Shown: in pieces, positions 9,382-18,469 of the stretch
Position numbering within the stretch: position 1 is the first letter of the stretch
Layout: every line of letters begins with the position of its first letter
Assembly: GCF_002926065.1 (NCBI RefSeq)
Contig: NZ_PREZ01000009.1
Location: 62,001 to 126,000 of the forward strand
Origin: Jeotgalibacillus proteolyticus
GTDB taxonomy: Bacteria > Bacillota > Bacilli > Bacillales > Jeotgalibacillaceae
Length of the DNA stretch: 64,000 bases
Reading direction: 5' to 3'
Notes under the pieces: model-generated
What the model was told of the DNA's origin: nothing
The model's database searches: none
What the model saw: only the letters and a program-made list of their open reading frames with translations
Made by a program: the position numbers and the translations under genes

Positions 9382-9427
9382 AAACGGGTCGTTTGGAACT
9401 CACTAAGTTCCAGACGACCCGTTTTTT
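9382..9427 (+). terminator. Strong terminator after doc
   Basis: Arms AAACGGGTCGT and ACGACCCGTTT with an inner GGAACT/AGTTCC stem and a T run. Confidence 0.85.
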
Positions 9428-9614
9428 ATCTTAAAAATAGAAATCTTTTAGCCGGAAGAAACTCGTTTTTAGGTGTAGCCTAACAGCTGACTAGAAGGTC
9501 AAGGGTAGTTCCATATAAGCAGATGTGTTATTTGTTTCCTGCAGTAGCTGCCATGTTCATCTCAAGTTCATTTAGAGGGGATACGTGTGGACAAAAAAAC
9601 GAATCAATGCTTCT

Positions 9615-10250
9615 TTATCTTCGTGTAAGTTCATCCCATAACCCACTTTCATATAACGCTAATTTGGTTTTTTGCGGATAGCTTTGGATACAGGCTTGGA
9701 TTTCCTGTTGATCCATGTCCCCTGGGGCCAGATAATCGATGATTCGTTGTTTGGCGGATTCCAGTGGTTTTTCACTGTACTTATCGTAATTCGTGAGTAA
9801 GTCCAGGACTTGAAGAAGCTTATAATTATTTTCCGTTACGGTAATGCGCGGTTTCCTCAAGATGACCCGTCTGTTTTTTAAATTAACCACTCTTTTGATA
9901 TTCGTTTCTTTATTGGTGATGATTTCAATCATGCCAGGTGTTTGAGTCGTTAACTGTAAATCATTCGCAAAAGCGAGTCCTGTTCGATACCCAATCAGTT
10001 GATCTTCCTTATACAAGTATTTTTTCTTAATAATTTTATTAACACTTAATGATTTCTTTTTAAGTAAAGAGTCAGGTCTTGGGATAAAGTAGATCCCTTT
10101 ATCAAAACGGATAATCTGTTCACGATCTGTCAGTCGTTTTAGATTTTGCCGTAGGGTTGTATCTTTCCCCATCATTTTATTGCGGAGATCTTCAGGGAAA
10201 ATGGGTTCATTATACCCGTAGTTATCAAGTAAATAACTCAATAAATCCAT
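9615..10250 (-). CDS. AbiEi/DUF6088-like winged-helix protein
   Basis: 211 residues; ATG preceded by AGGAGGTG. The N-terminal winged helix (DLRNKMMGKDTTLRQNLKRLTDREQIIRFDKGIYFIPRP) followed by a YRTGLAFANDLQLTTQTPGMIEIITN segment resembles type IV antitoxins of the AbiEi family and DUF6088 proteins. The matching AbiEii nucleotidyltransferase toxin is not present on either side, so it is an orphan, or its function is another kind of regulation. Family assignment moderately sure, function not. Confidence 0.6.
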   Translation of the reverse strand: MDLLSYLLDNYGYNEPIFPEDLRNKMMGKDTTLRQNLKRLTDREQIIRFDKGIYFIPRPDSLLKKKSLSVNKIIKKKYLYKEDQLIGYRTGLAFANDLQLTTQTPGMIEIITNKETNIKRVVNLKNRRVILRKPRITVTENNYKLLQVLDLLTNYDKYSEKPLESAKQRIIDYLAPGDMDQQEIQACIQSYPQKTKLALYESGLWDELTRR

Positions 10251-10709
10251 TTTGCTTCACCTCCTGATTACAGTATACCATATTTATATATAATATATAT
10301 AAAAACGTTACACTTGCTGTTAAGTATAGTATGTCCAGGATACACTTTATTTATACATTTTTTCTGGCTTAGAGTTTCTGGACATAGTTACGAGATTAGC
10401 TAAACGATAAATTAAACAAATCAGGAAAAATTCTATGAAAATAGTACATAGTCTAATTACAGTAGTTGTGAGGGTCAAGCGTTCCTCATGAAAAGTACAC
10501 CAATAAAAAGTGCACTCTTAAATTAGGTCGATAGAAGAAAATCGAAGAAATAGAGGAGATCATTCATTCTCAATGCAGCAGGGTGGCTTACTTAGAGTGA
10601 AAAGGGAAAGAGAGGTCCATTGATTATTTCTCTCTTGAGTTTTAATTAATGGATTGTTAACTAGTGAAGACGATCACACCTTTGTATCTTCTTTTAAACC
10701 TGTTTTAAT
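10251..10709. other. Non-coding stretch between AbiEi-like gene and repeat R2a
   Basis: AT-rich. Contains the promoter region of the minus-strand AbiEi-like gene; no open frame with a ribosome binding site and no strong inverted repeat were seen. Confidence 0.5.
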
Positions 10710-11100
10710 TATGCGTAGCCCCCTTTTAGTATTGAAGAGGGGCTTTATTCGTTACATATTTTTATTCCTAATATTGGACTTGGGATCTTTAGTTGAGGTG
10801 ATTAACATTAATTTTAATGTTAACAATAACAACGTTGTTATTGTTGTTGTTAACATATGTTTTTTGCTAATCAAATCACTGCAGCATCGAGTCTACAAGC
10901 ACGATAAAAATTTATTAAAAAGTAAAGGAAAAAGTATCATAAACGACGGAAAAATAGTGAAATTATCAAAAGGGCTGTATCCCTCTGGAGACCAGGAATT
11001 CTATCGTTATTAGTTCTTACAGGTCTTTGTTGCTTGTATGTTTAATTTTATAACACTTCCATGATACCTTTTTTACTAATACATCCAATCGCCCATTGCT
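10710..11100 (+). repeat. AbrB-type leader R2, copy a (no gene inside), with dispersed palindrome copy 2
   Basis: Matches R2b (15205) and R2c (19850): GCCCCCTTTTAGTATTGAAG, GGGATCTTTAGTTGAGGTG, the palindrome, CTGCAGCATCGAGTCTA, AAAAAGTATCATAAA, AAAAGGGCTGTATCCCTC. The palindrome (10817-10864) is the best copy: a 24-bp perfect centre (AACAATAACAAC and its complement) between GTTAAC boxes. Unlike b and c no abrB follows. The sequence runs straight into a stretch at 11057-11095 that resembles the region behind the abrB copy at 20556-20600, as if the gene had been lost. The short open frame across it (10654-11013) is not a gene. Confidence 0.7.
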
Positions 11101-11360
11101 AATGGAATCTATTGGATAGGTATGTCAAGTGTCGAATACAGCTATATTGGGAAGTTTATTTCTCTAACTGTTCAATTATTAAATCTGATGGGCGTTTCCT
11201 TGTACCTAGACTTCATGTTTCCCTAAAATGATCCCGTTACCTTTTTCAAAATTCCAAGTGATTTAAGTATCCTGAAGAAAGGGATTCAGCGTCTGTTGGA
11301 GAAATAGATCAACCTAGAGAAAACTAATTCATTCACAATACCCTCAAACATTTAATCCTT

Positions 11361-11580
11361 AGCCAGGTGGCAACACTAATGGTCTTATCCCTCTGCCACC
11401 GGCTCATCCTGTACGAGCTGTGAAGCCCAGTTTCAAATTTAAAACCCTAAAACCCAAAAACCCAATTCCAGTCGGAAAGCTGCTTCTGAAAAATAGTTGC
11501 CCTTTTTCCTTTCGTGAACGTAAGACTGAGCAAGGGCTCTACGTTTCCAGCCGGCAGGATACCCGAACCCCTCATAGCTG
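11361..11580 (+). repeat. Structured leader, copy E (degenerate)
   Basis: Recognisable blocks: GGCAACACTAATGGTCT, CCCAATTCCAGTCGGAAAGC, ATAGTTGCCCTTTTTCCTTTC, GACTGAGCAAGGGCTCTACG, CCAGCCGGCAGGATACCCGA. The long terminal inverted repeat is missing and the next gene is on the other strand, so this is a decaying relic. Confidence 0.65.
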
Positions 11581-11629
11581 TACTCCCTTAATACTATCGA
11601 AGCCTTCGTCCGTTTTGAAATCTCTTGTA

Positions 11630-11845
11630 TTAACTTTTGTCATCACTTTTGTATTCCAGAAGATCTCCAGGCTGACACTCCAATGCTTTACAAATAGCCT
11701 CTAAAGTTGATAGCCTGATCGCTTTCGCTTTCCCATTTTTTAATATTGAAAGATTAGCCATCGTGATTCCAACTTTCTCGGAGAGTTCTGTTACACTCAT
11801 TTTCCTTTTAGCCAGCATCACATCAATATGAATTATAATCGCCAT
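11630..11845 (-). CDS. YozG-like XRE/Cro transcriptional regulator
   Basis: About 71 residues from ATG 11845 (GAGGTG seven bases upstream; the in-frame GTG at 11854 lies inside that site). MLAKRKMSVTELSEKVGITMANLSILKNGKAKAIRLSTLEAICKALECQPGDLL is a compact Cro-type helix-turn-helix. It directly follows a DUF2975 membrane protein gene in the same operon, the usual pairing of this family in Firmicutes. Target unknown; probably controls its own operon. Confidence 0.85.
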   Translation of the reverse strand: MAIIIHIDVMLAKRKMSVTELSEKVGITMANLSILKNGKAKAIRLSTLEAICKALECQPGDLLEYKSDDKS

Positions 11846-11855
11846 TTTATTCACC

Positions 11856-12347
11856 TCAGACCGTTAAATCATTTTCCGATTTTATGGTAATTGCTTCTTG
11901 TAAAAGTCTTTCGAGAACTGCAGCAAAGACGGCAATGACTAATGAAGCACCCACAATGACCAATCCCATAAGTACGAGACCTGGTGCATCATCCCATTCC
12001 GCTATGATAAAAATGAATGGAAGGACCACTACATACAACCCACTGATGATGAGGGCACAAATTTTGATCTTCTTGAGAGATATCACGGAGAGCTCTGTGA
12101 ACGCCTGACTATTGTCAATATAACGCAGCAGCACTAAAGCTTGATATAGCGCAAAGTAAAAAGGAATGGTCGATACATACATCACGGTTAGTACGCCTAA
12201 AATCATATAAGCAAGCTCTGCGCCCGGTTGTATATGCCCAATGGCTTCTTTTATTACCTGCGGCAACCCAAAAACACACAAAGCTAGAACAGGAATTCCC
12301 ATAAGAATAACAGCTGTCCTCAAGAAGAATGTTGATCCTCGTTTCAT
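11856..12347 (-). CDS. DUF2975 membrane protein
   Basis: 163 residues from ATG 12347, which has GAGGTG at a good distance (GTG 12356 lies in the binding site). Four hydrophobic segments are visible: near 10-30, 45-70, 95-120 and 125-150. The family is uncharacterised and nearly always next to a YozG-like regulator, as here. Likely a membrane partner in sensing; no catalytic residues seen. Confidence 0.8.
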   Translation of the reverse strand: MKRGSTFFLRTAVILMGIPVLALCVFGLPQVIKEAIGHIQPGAELAYMILGVLTVMYVSTIPFYFALYQALVLLRYIDNSQAFTELSVISLKKIKICALIISGLYVVVLPFIFIIAEWDDAPGLVLMGLVIVGASLVIAVFAAVLERLLQEAITIKSENDLTV

Positions 12348-12544
12348 AAATAACACCTCACTAATTTATTGTATTTAAAAATTTACCACGTTATTTATCG
12401 TTTTACAATAAATATTTATTATTTTATATTTATCTTTTATTCTAAATCAATATTATTTTCATTTCTTAACATAACAAAAAGAGCATCTCATTATTAGGAA
12501 ATGCTCTTGAAAAATTGAGGATATTAAAATCTTGTTGCTTATTA

Positions 12545-12605
12545 GCCTAAGGTGGATCCTAATAAAGCTGGCCGGGCATGTGAAAGATACGATCATTTCT
12601 CGATA
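12545..12605 (+). pseudogene. Duplicated 3' tail of the thermonuclease gene
   Basis: About 60 bp closely match 6176-6238, the end of the Excalibur domain (CCTAA..TGGATC..AATAAAG.TGGC.GGGC and on into the region after the stop). The similarity continues through the palindrome, terminator and leader. The unit copied was therefore the thermonuclease 3' end plus leader A, or the reverse. Confidence 0.75.
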
Positions 12606-12639
12606 CGACTAACTAACACTTATCCTTTGAATAGGATAT

Positions 12640-12680
12640 ATGTTAACAATAATCATGTTGTTACTATTAACATATGTTTT
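12640..12680. repeat. Dispersed palindrome, copy 3
   Basis: TGTTAACAATAATCATGTTG followed by TTACTATTAACATATGTTTT, nearly identical to copy 1 at 6270. Confidence 0.6.
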
Positions 12681-12696
12681 AATGTTTGGTATTAAT

Positions 12697-12752
12697 TGAA
12701 AAAAGAGATCATTTTTAAGCTATTTAAGGCTTTTGAATGGTCTTTTTTTTGT
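12697..12752 (+). terminator. Terminator-like hairpin (copy of 6331-6382)
   Basis: AGAGATCATTT and GAATGGTCTTTTTTTT arms around a conserved loop (TAAGCTATTTAAGGC). Confidence 0.5.
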
Positions 12753-12849
12753 TGCATAAGAATTTCTGAAAGAATTTCGCCATATACTTGTGCTCCATTA
12801 ATAAAACCCCTGAAAGTAAGATAAACCCCAAAGGCCACCCTTTCATACC

Positions 12850-13370
12850 TTAAGACGGCAGCACTAACGGTTTGAGCAAAAAACAAAGGCTAGTTTTTGT
12901 CAGTCCGTAAGTGTCGCTGTGGCATTAAAGGACTCGATAACCACGCGCTGTACGGCTTGCGCCTACAGACCGTAGGTTCCTGATCCCTTTGCCTTCGGCC
13001 CATCCCCCACGAGCCGAAAACCGATAATTCAAGTTCAAACCCATCAAACCCAATCGGAAACCAGTCTGACGGCTGCTTTTGAAGAATAGTTGCCCTTTTT
13101 CCTTCCGAATCGTAAGACGGAGCAAGGGCTCTACGTTTCTAGCCGGTAGGACACCCGAACCTTTCCGGCCAGACACTAAGAGCCCTAGGCGGGCGGTCAA
13201 GGGGCAAAAAACTTTTTGCTTTTCTATCCTCCAAGAGGAAGCAAAAACTTTTTATGCTAATCCCTTGACCGCCCGCCTATGCTCGTCTTTCGTTCTCCTT
13301 GCAAAAAGGGCAAAAATCATCCTTTTCAGGACTGAATCGCTTCGGAAGGAAAAAGGACAAAAATTCAAAG
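12850..13370 (+). repeat. Structured leader, copy B, upstream of ardC
   Basis: Best preserved copy of the ~500-bp leader. Its last third is an 18-bp perfect inverted repeat, TAGGCGGGCGGTCAAGGG at 13186-13203 with its complement at 13262-13279. The repeat encloses a GCAAAAA/TTTTTGC hairpin and a TCCTC/GAGGA hairpin, giving a branched fold of about 95 nt. Upstream lie the ACGGC..GCCGT-type, CAGNC/GNCTG and AGCCGG/CCGGCC hairpins. The ardC ribosome binding site begins just after the conserved block CAGGACTGAATCGCTTCGGAAGG. Candidate single-strand promoter or structured 5' RNA. Confidence 0.85.
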
Positions 13371-13382
13371 GAGGAAAAGAAA

Positions 13383-14222
13383 ATGACAAAAAACGTTTAT
13401 GAAATCGTTACAGACAAGATCATTGAAGAACTTGAAAAAGGAGTGGTCCCGTGGCGTAAGCCGTGGATTAATGGGGGAGCTGTCAATTGGAAAACACAAA
13501 AACCTTACCGAGGAATTAACACGTTTTTGCTGAGTGGCGGTGAATATGCAACCTTTAAGCAAATCAAAGAAGCCGGGGGGAAAGTCAAAAAAGGGGAAAA
13601 AGCTCATATCGTCGTCTTCTGGAAATTGCTCGAAAAAGAAGGAAAAGATAGCGACAAAACAGAAAAGGTACCGTTACTTCGCTATTACAAGGTGTTTGAA
13701 ATTAATAATCAGGTAGAAGGGTTAAACAGCAAACGGGAACAGAAAACCTTCAACCATGATCCGATTGAAAAAGCAGAAGAAATTTATAAAGGATATCTAC
13801 ATTCACCCGACTATACGTTTTATTCCGGTAGAGCTGTTTATTCACCTTCGATGGATCGAATCAATTGCCCACCGTTAAAGGATTTTACGAAAGCTGAAGA
13901 ATACTATTCAACACTTTTTCATGAAATGGTTCACAGCACCGGACATAAATCACGGTTGGCACGTTCAGGAGTGACAACGCAAAATGTTGCGTTTGGGGAT
14001 GAAGTTTACTCGATAGAGGAATTAGTCGCTGAAATGGGAGCCGCCATGTTATGCGGCATGGCAGGGATCGAAAATCAAACCATAGACAATAGCGCAAGCT
14101 ATATTCAATCTTGGCTCAGGTCTTTAAAGGAAGATCACAAGTTAGTTGTTCGAGCAGCTGGACAAGCTCAAAAAGCCTCTGATTTCATTCTAAATATTAG
14201 GTTTGAAGAAAACAAAGACTAA
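13383..14222 (+). CDS. ardC: ArdC-family antirestriction protein
   Basis: 279 residues from ATG 13383 (GGAGG nine bases upstream; the longer frame from 13299 runs through the leader and is rejected). N-terminal ~110 residues are the ArdC/DUF1738 ssDNA-binding domain (IIEELEKGVVPWRKPW, PYRGINTFLL, KEAGGKVKKGEKAHIVVFWK). The C-terminal domain is a zincin-type metalloprotease fold with FHEMVHSTGH and a downstream glutamate in SIEELVAEMGAA as third ligand. ArdC proteins protect incoming single-stranded plasmid DNA from host restriction during conjugation. The gene sits between leader B and the trailer shared with radC. Confidence 0.9.
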   Translation: MTKNVYEIVTDKIIEELEKGVVPWRKPWINGGAVNWKTQKPYRGINTFLLSGGEYATFKQIKEAGGKVKKGEKAHIVVFWKLLEKEGKDSDKTEKVPLLRYYKVFEINNQVEGLNSKREQKTFNHDPIEKAEEIYKGYLHSPDYTFYSGRAVYSPSMDRINCPPLKDFTKAEEYYSTLFHEMVHSTGHKSRLARSGVTTQNVAFGDEVYSIEELVAEMGAAMLCGMAGIENQTIDNSASYIQSWLRSLKEDHKLVVRAAGQAQKASDFILNIRFEENKD

Positions 14223-14264
14223 CCTCCAACAACACAAGCACAAAATCGCCGAAGATCAAGCAGC

Positions 14265-14375
14265 TGTAAGCCGCAGCTGCTTGGACCCACGAAAGGAAGA
14301 AAAGCATTCGCTTTTCCTGGTTATTAAGCAGGCATCGAGCCTGCAAGACCGCTGCTAAAGCAGCAATCAAGAAAA
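14265..14375 (+). repeat. Trailer shared with the radC cassette, copy 1
   Basis: The block from CGAAAGGAAGAAAAGCATTC through AAGCAGGCATCGAGCCTGCA to GACCGCTGCT is nearly identical at 22013-22085. Hairpins AAAAGC/GCTTTT, GCAGGC/GCCTGC and GCTGC/GCAGC are present in both. The AGCAGCTG/CAGCTGCT hairpin in front is replaced by a different-sequence hairpin at the same place in copy 2, so structure is kept. Confidence 0.75.
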
Positions 14376-15068
14376 AAGGACATTATCTGCTTCACAAGAC
14401 AGGACCTAAATCCAAAGCATATGCATTAACTCCATTGAAGTAATGGTATACCTCTTGTTCGTCATCAATATTTCTTAAAGTAGACCGATTATTGAGATAA
14501 TCCAAGTGTTCTCTAGACCTTCATGGACTTTATTACTCATCATCGAAAATTTGTCGCTTTCTTGCTTTATTCAATACACTTACATTACTCTCATTATTAG
14601 TGATCCATCTACTGACCCCTTCTATTATAGATTCACTATATATTCGCTTGCTTTTCATTATATTGTTTTCCTTCTAGTGAACAACAAATTTCTGGTAATG
14701 TAAGTGAACCCATCATGGATAAAATCCAGTTTTCTTCTTCGATCCTCTTTTTAATTCAAGAACAATATGGTTCTTATAAATTTTTTAGTTCTATTCTAAA
14801 TCTCCTTATTCTAGTCTCTTTCATACTTCTTTTTCATTTTTCCTCTAAATTAAACACTTAGTAACACGACAATAATTTTTTATCGCTTTTTCAATAGTTC
14901 CCAAAATTTACTGCCCCTCTCTTACCTTCTGTTTGGTACAAGGAGATAATTTCTGTTTTCTGAATGTTACTAATAAACACTGGCCTAATAATTTTGATAA
15001 AAATAGTATTAAATCAGTTATTTATTAAGATGTGTGGAAATAATGACTATTGGAGGTGTGGTATAGCC
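14376..15068. other. AT-rich stretch without recognisable gene
   Basis: Pyrimidine-rich plus strand, no frame with a plausible start and ribosome binding site, no strong hairpin. The short open frame at 14506-14703 has no supporting signal. Confidence 0.5.
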
Positions 15069-15164
15069 ATGTTAAAATTATTTTTTATCTACATATCACT
15101 TTTTGTATTCATATTTATTTTTGTTATTGGATTGTTATATTTGATAGTAGGGATAGATTCCTGA
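15069..15164 (+). CDS. Possible 31-residue hydrophobic membrane peptide
   Basis: ATG 15069 is preceded by GGAGGTG (about 10 nt). MLKLFFIYIS... is almost entirely hydrophobic with a single Asp near the end (VGIDS). The size and single membrane span resemble type I toxins or small membrane regulators, but no antisense RNA gene can be shown. Could be fortuitous. Confidence 0.35.
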   Translation: MLKLFFIYISLFVFIFIFVIGLLYLIVGIDS

Positions 15165-15204
15165 TAGCACTCAATGTTTCCTGCAGCAATCTCTTCCCTC
15201 AGAT

Positions 15205-15530
15205 ATGTGTGAGCCCCCTTTTAGTATTGAAGAGAGGGTTTATTCGTTACACCTTTTTTTATTCCTAATTTTGGCCTCGGGATCTTTAGTTGAGGTGGTT
15301 AATATTAGTTTAACAATAACAATATTGTTGTTGTTAACATATGTTTTACTTCTAAACAAATTACTGCAGCATCGAGCCTATAGGTTGCTTTATAATAAAA
15401 AATCTATTAAAAATTAAAGAAAAAGTATCATAAAAGACGTAAAAGTATTAAAATTATCAAAAGGGCTGTATCCCTTAATAGTTGATAAAGTAAAAATGGG
15501 GAAAGATATTCATTAAGCAAAAGAAGAAAG
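15205..15530 (+). repeat. AbrB leader R2, copy b, with dispersed palindrome copy 4
   Basis: Same block order as R2a and R2c. The palindrome lies at 15310-15347 with a perfect 12-bp core AACAATATTGTT. It precedes the AbrB gene at 15544, so it is the 5' control region of that gene and probably contains its own operator. Confidence 0.75.
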
Positions 15531-15543
15531 GAGTTTTGATTTA

Positions 15544-15813
15544 TTGAAAAGCACAGGTGTAGTAAAAAAAATTGATCCAATAGGGAGAATAACAATCCCT
15601 AGTAAATTGAGAAGAGCAATTGATGTTGAATTAAAAGATCCGGTGGAACTTTATACTGAAAAGGATATAATTATTCTCAAGAAATACGAACCTATACATA
15701 CCTGCATTATTACTGGTGAAGAGTCAGAGAAAAACCTTAAAATATCTGATGATGTTATTTTGAGTCCAAAAGGGGCTAGCATAATACTTGAAGAAATAAG
15801 AGAACGTTTTTAA
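15544..15813 (+). CDS. AbrB/Abh-family transition-state regulator, paralogue 1
   Basis: 89 residues, TTG start 10-11 nt after AAGGAG. N-terminal AbrB DNA-binding fold (VVKKIDPIGRITIPSKLRRAIDVELKDPVELYTEKDIIILKKY), then the Abh/AbrB C-terminal dimerisation segment with the typical CIITGEESEKN motif. Paralogue 2 at 20218 differs at only about 13 positions. Each has its own R2 leader with a palindrome, suggesting auto- or cross-regulation. Plasmid AbrB homologues can interfere with or mimic host growth-phase control; the targets here are unknown. Confidence 0.9.
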   Translation: MKSTGVVKKIDPIGRITIPSKLRRAIDVELKDPVELYTEKDIIILKKYEPIHTCIITGEESEKNLKISDDVILSPKGASIILEEIRERF

Positions 15814-16025
15814 ATCCTAAGGCGCTTTCGAACAACAGTATGTTCGGTAATTCTTTGTTGTTGCTCCATTTCAAACGCCAAAGGTGGGCTCGCCTTCTCT
15901 AATTTGGTTAAGCAATTAGACATTATTTCTTTCTTTTGTTTAAATGTATAATTTTGGTTTTGGCTCATCTCTTTTAAGGTACTGCCAACAGAAGTAAATA
16001 CGCTTAAATAGCTTTTTATGTCCAT
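15810..16025 (-). CDS. Small hypothetical protein
   Basis: 71 residues, convergent with the AbrB gene and overlapping its stop by four bases. MDIKSYLSVFTSVGSTLKEMSQNQNYTFKQKKEIMSNCLTK... reads like a real soluble helical protein, but only a weak ribosome binding site (GGATGTG) is present. No family recognised. Confidence 0.45.
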   Translation of the reverse strand: MDIKSYLSVFTSVGSTLKEMSQNQNYTFKQKKEIMSNCLTKLEKASPPLAFEMEQQQRITEHTVVRKRLRI

Positions 16026-16084
16026 TTAATCACATCCAATACATTTGATCATATTGTATATGAGTAAAAGGCTGCAAAGGTAGC

Positions 16085-16152
16085 AAAAAAAAAAGCCCAG
16101 GAGTGGGTAACACCTGGGTAGGTCGGAACAATTCCTAATGAAAGGAATTGTT
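16085..16152 (-). terminator. Minus-strand terminator plus second hairpin
   Basis: CCCAGG/CCTGGG stem followed, read leftwards, by a run of T; adjacent hairpin AACAATTCC/GGAATTGTT. It would end transcripts coming from the pseudogene region at 16.4 kb. Confidence 0.6.
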
Positions 16153-16315
16153 AATATATTTTAACATAATTTAATTATAATTTGAAGAATAGACGGTATG
16201 CTTTTTGGGAAATCGCAAATAATAAGGTTATGCTTCTTTTACCTCCCCCAAAAGAATGCGTATACCTGTCATTAAAATAATTGGTTTCTGCCTCCAATCC
16301 TAGAAGCCTTAAAGG

Positions 16316-16351
16316 CGTCAAAATAATTTTCTTTAGAAAATTATTTTGACG
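16316..16351. repeat. 36-bp near-perfect palindrome
   Basis: CGTCAAAATAATTTTCT and its exact complement (17 bp each) with only two bases between. No T run; function unknown (cruciform, operator or terminator relic). Confidence 0.6.
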
Positions 16352-16397
16352 TTAAATTTGTGTCTTTTACACAATGGGGAGTTTGCTACGAAAGTAT

Positions 16398-16617
16398 TTA
16401 CCTATCAGAGGCAGCCATGACTACATCAGACAGCGGTTCTTCATCATTTGGAACAAATGCATCTCTTTGAACCGTGTACATAGCGATTTTGTTTTCACCT
16501 TGTTTAATGTTAATTGAAACGGTCCTCGCACCTTCAATATCATCTTGCTGAAGGAAATCATAGGTTTTGGTTTACAACATGTTGGGTGGCAAGTCTAGGT
16601 AGTAATTCTTCGCTCAT
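16398..16617 (-). pseudogene. Frameshifted gene fragment, unrecognised
   Basis: Two minus-strand frames join into one coherent protein tail: SEELLPRLATQHVVNQ, then TYDFLQQDDIEGARTVSI and on to SDVVMAASDR, if one A is removed from the AAAA near 16567-16570. About 72 residues are readable. No start signal, no family recognised. Remains of a gene lost upstream. Confidence 0.5.
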
Positions 16618-16903
16618 ATGTACGAATACCGTCAGTTACGCCTACTTATAGTATTTCCTGATTTGTTTTTATTCTTTCCCAAAGGTAAAATTGAAATGAT
16701 GTACTTAGCTTGATGGAGTTTTAGTATAAAAAAGTTGAAGGGTTATTTAAATATAGCCCATTTCTTTTAAGTAGATGGTGCTTTTTATTGATGGCTCCTT
16801 GTCAATTGTGTTCCCGCACCCAATCGGAGATTTGATGGTTTTTCGCTTCAAAACATTAGCTCAGACCTCCTCTTTCTATAGGGGTCTGGGCTAATTCGAT
16901 TTA

Positions 16904-18469
16904 TTATTTTGTTAATTCTATAAGCCATTTTTTAAAATCCACCAACCGATTATTTTCAGGTGTTTTTTCTGTTCCTGCGATGATAAGAGGTACTAAAGAA
17001 TCCAATTTGTGCAAAGACCCGTGAGCCCCTCCTCCTACATGGTTAGGACTATGTGTGCCAATAAATTCATATCCAGGTTTTGCATCCACGATTATAAACT
17101 GATCATTGTGAGAATAAAGAGCTCCATAAAGCCTTGAAAGAGCATCTGGATACTCATCATACATAATTTCATTTTGGTTGTTTACCGTTAAATCCAAAAC
17201 GGCTGGATTTCCATTTATTGACCACGATTGTTTATATTTATCCTTATAAGAACCATGAGGTGAGAAGGTGAGAATTTCATCAGAATCTGTGGACATTACA
17301 TGGGCAATTTTATTAACTTTCCATGCAATAAAACCAATTCTGGATTCTTTTTTTAATTCAGATATAATATCTGCTGCTTCAATGGTTTCAGCTTGTATAT
17401 AAATGTATGCCATCCTTTCATTGACTGCTAAAGCAAGCTCTTTGCTGGCGGGGTTATCAAAATCCCAAAAAGTATACTCATTCAATAGTGAATTTAAATC
17501 AATCAAGGCCTCATCACGGTTATCAATCACATCAGATTGTCCGCTGTCTCCATGCACAATCCATATAGCTTTATCAATCGCATCATCCCATGAAGAATAC
17601 GTATTTAAAATTGTTTGAATTTGCTTATCCACTTCCTCAATTTCTTTTCGCTCTTTTACACCATGTTTATGAACTGGACGATCCAGATTCGGGAAATAGG
17701 CAAGAGTAAAAGCAGGCAACTTATCTTGTTGCAAAAGATAGTTCACCTCATTTGTCGTGAATTGATCATTCATTCCAAGACCTTGCCAGGCATTCGCAAA
17801 TCGATCATTTTTCGGGTTAATTTGTGAAAGGCTTCCTAAGGAAAGGACATCTGGGCCGTTTATTTCAACATTACTCGATAGTACATTCACCCCTGATATA
17901 AGCTTTGGAATCGTCAAAGAGTGTATATGTTCACCTCGATAGACCAGACCATTTATAGAAGCGGATTGAATGTCACTTTTCGTCAATTCCTCGTAAATAG
18001 TGGGTGTGAATGGATTTAAATGAGAGTGATTTAACTGGATTAAACTATTATGAGCGACTTCACTAAACCCGGCATTCCATATTTCACTAAATCCGCCTCC
18101 ATATATAACTAATCGGTTTTCATCTTTTTTAAACCAGCTGAGTCCGGGGATTTTATGCTTATCGGCATACGTACCCGTCAGCAAAGTGCTGTCTATTGTC
18201 ACAGACATTGTAGGATAAGAGCTGACCACGTCTGAATGGTACTGTCCATGTTCTAGTAAAAATTTGAGCGCCGGCGCTTTTCCTTCATTAATTGTTTTTT
18301 GCAATGGCTCATCCATTAACGAATCGATCACGAATAATATTACGGGCTTATCCGTTTTATTAATAAGGATGTTATCTAAGTCTTTTGCAGGAGTTAGTAA
18401 AAAATACCAGCATATTAAAACGATCATCGATATAAAAATTACGACTGATAACAGGATTTTACGCACCAT
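16904..18469 (-). CDS. Membrane-anchored phosphodiesterase/alkaline-phosphatase superfamily protein
   Basis: 521 residues from ATG 18469 (AAAGGGTGA upstream). N-terminal signal anchor (ILLSVVIFISMIVLICWYFLL), then an alkaline-phosphatase-like fold: metal-ligand motif FVIDSLMDE, nucleophile region SSYPTMSVTIDSTLLTGTYADKHKIPG (Thr in PTMS), a WIVHGDSGQSDV segment where the family has its DHG motif, and a C-terminal THSPNHVGGGAHGSLHK histidine cluster. It most resembles type I nucleotide pyrophosphatase/phosphodiesterase and phosphoglycerol-transferase relatives acting outside the membrane. Substrate unknown. It stands alone, flanked by an inverted repeat at 16858-16892. Confidence 0.8.
   Translation of the reverse strand: MVRKILLSVVIFISMIVLICWYFLLTPAKDLDNILINKTDKPVILFVIDSLMDEPLQKTINEGKAPALKFLLEHGQYHSDVVSSYPTMSVTIDSTLLTGTYADKHKIPGLSWFKKDENRLVIYGGGFSEIWNAGFSEVAHNSLIQLNHSHLNPFTPTIYEELTKSDIQSASINGLVYRGEHIHSLTIPKLISGVNVLSSNVEINGPDVLSLGSLSQINPKNDRFANAWQGLGMNDQFTTNEVNYLLQQDKLPAFTLAYFPNLDRPVHKHGVKERKEIEEVDKQIQTILNTYSSWDDAIDKAIWIVHGDSGQSDVIDNRDEALIDLNSLLNEYTFWDFDNPASKELALAVNERMAYIYIQAETIEAADIISELKKESRIGFIAWKVNKIAHVMSTDSDEILTFSPHGSYKDKYKQSWSINGNPAVLDLTVNNQNEIMYDEYPDALSRLYGALYSHNDQFIIVDAKPGYEFIGTHSPNHVGGGAHGSLHKLDSLVPLIIAGTEKTPENNRLVDFKKWLIELTK

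Noticed and set aside
10654-11013. 119-codon plus frame
   Set aside because: Runs through the non-coding R2a repeat; the same frame is broken in R2b and R2c and the codons mirror the palindrome.
13079-13402. Open frames crossing leaders (also 6713-6904, 11420-11704, 20925-21155)
   Set aside because: Fall in the conserved structured non-coding repeat; frames are not conserved between copies and lack start signals.
14506-14703. 65-codon hydrophobic frame
   Set aside because: No ribosome binding site and AT-rich random look.
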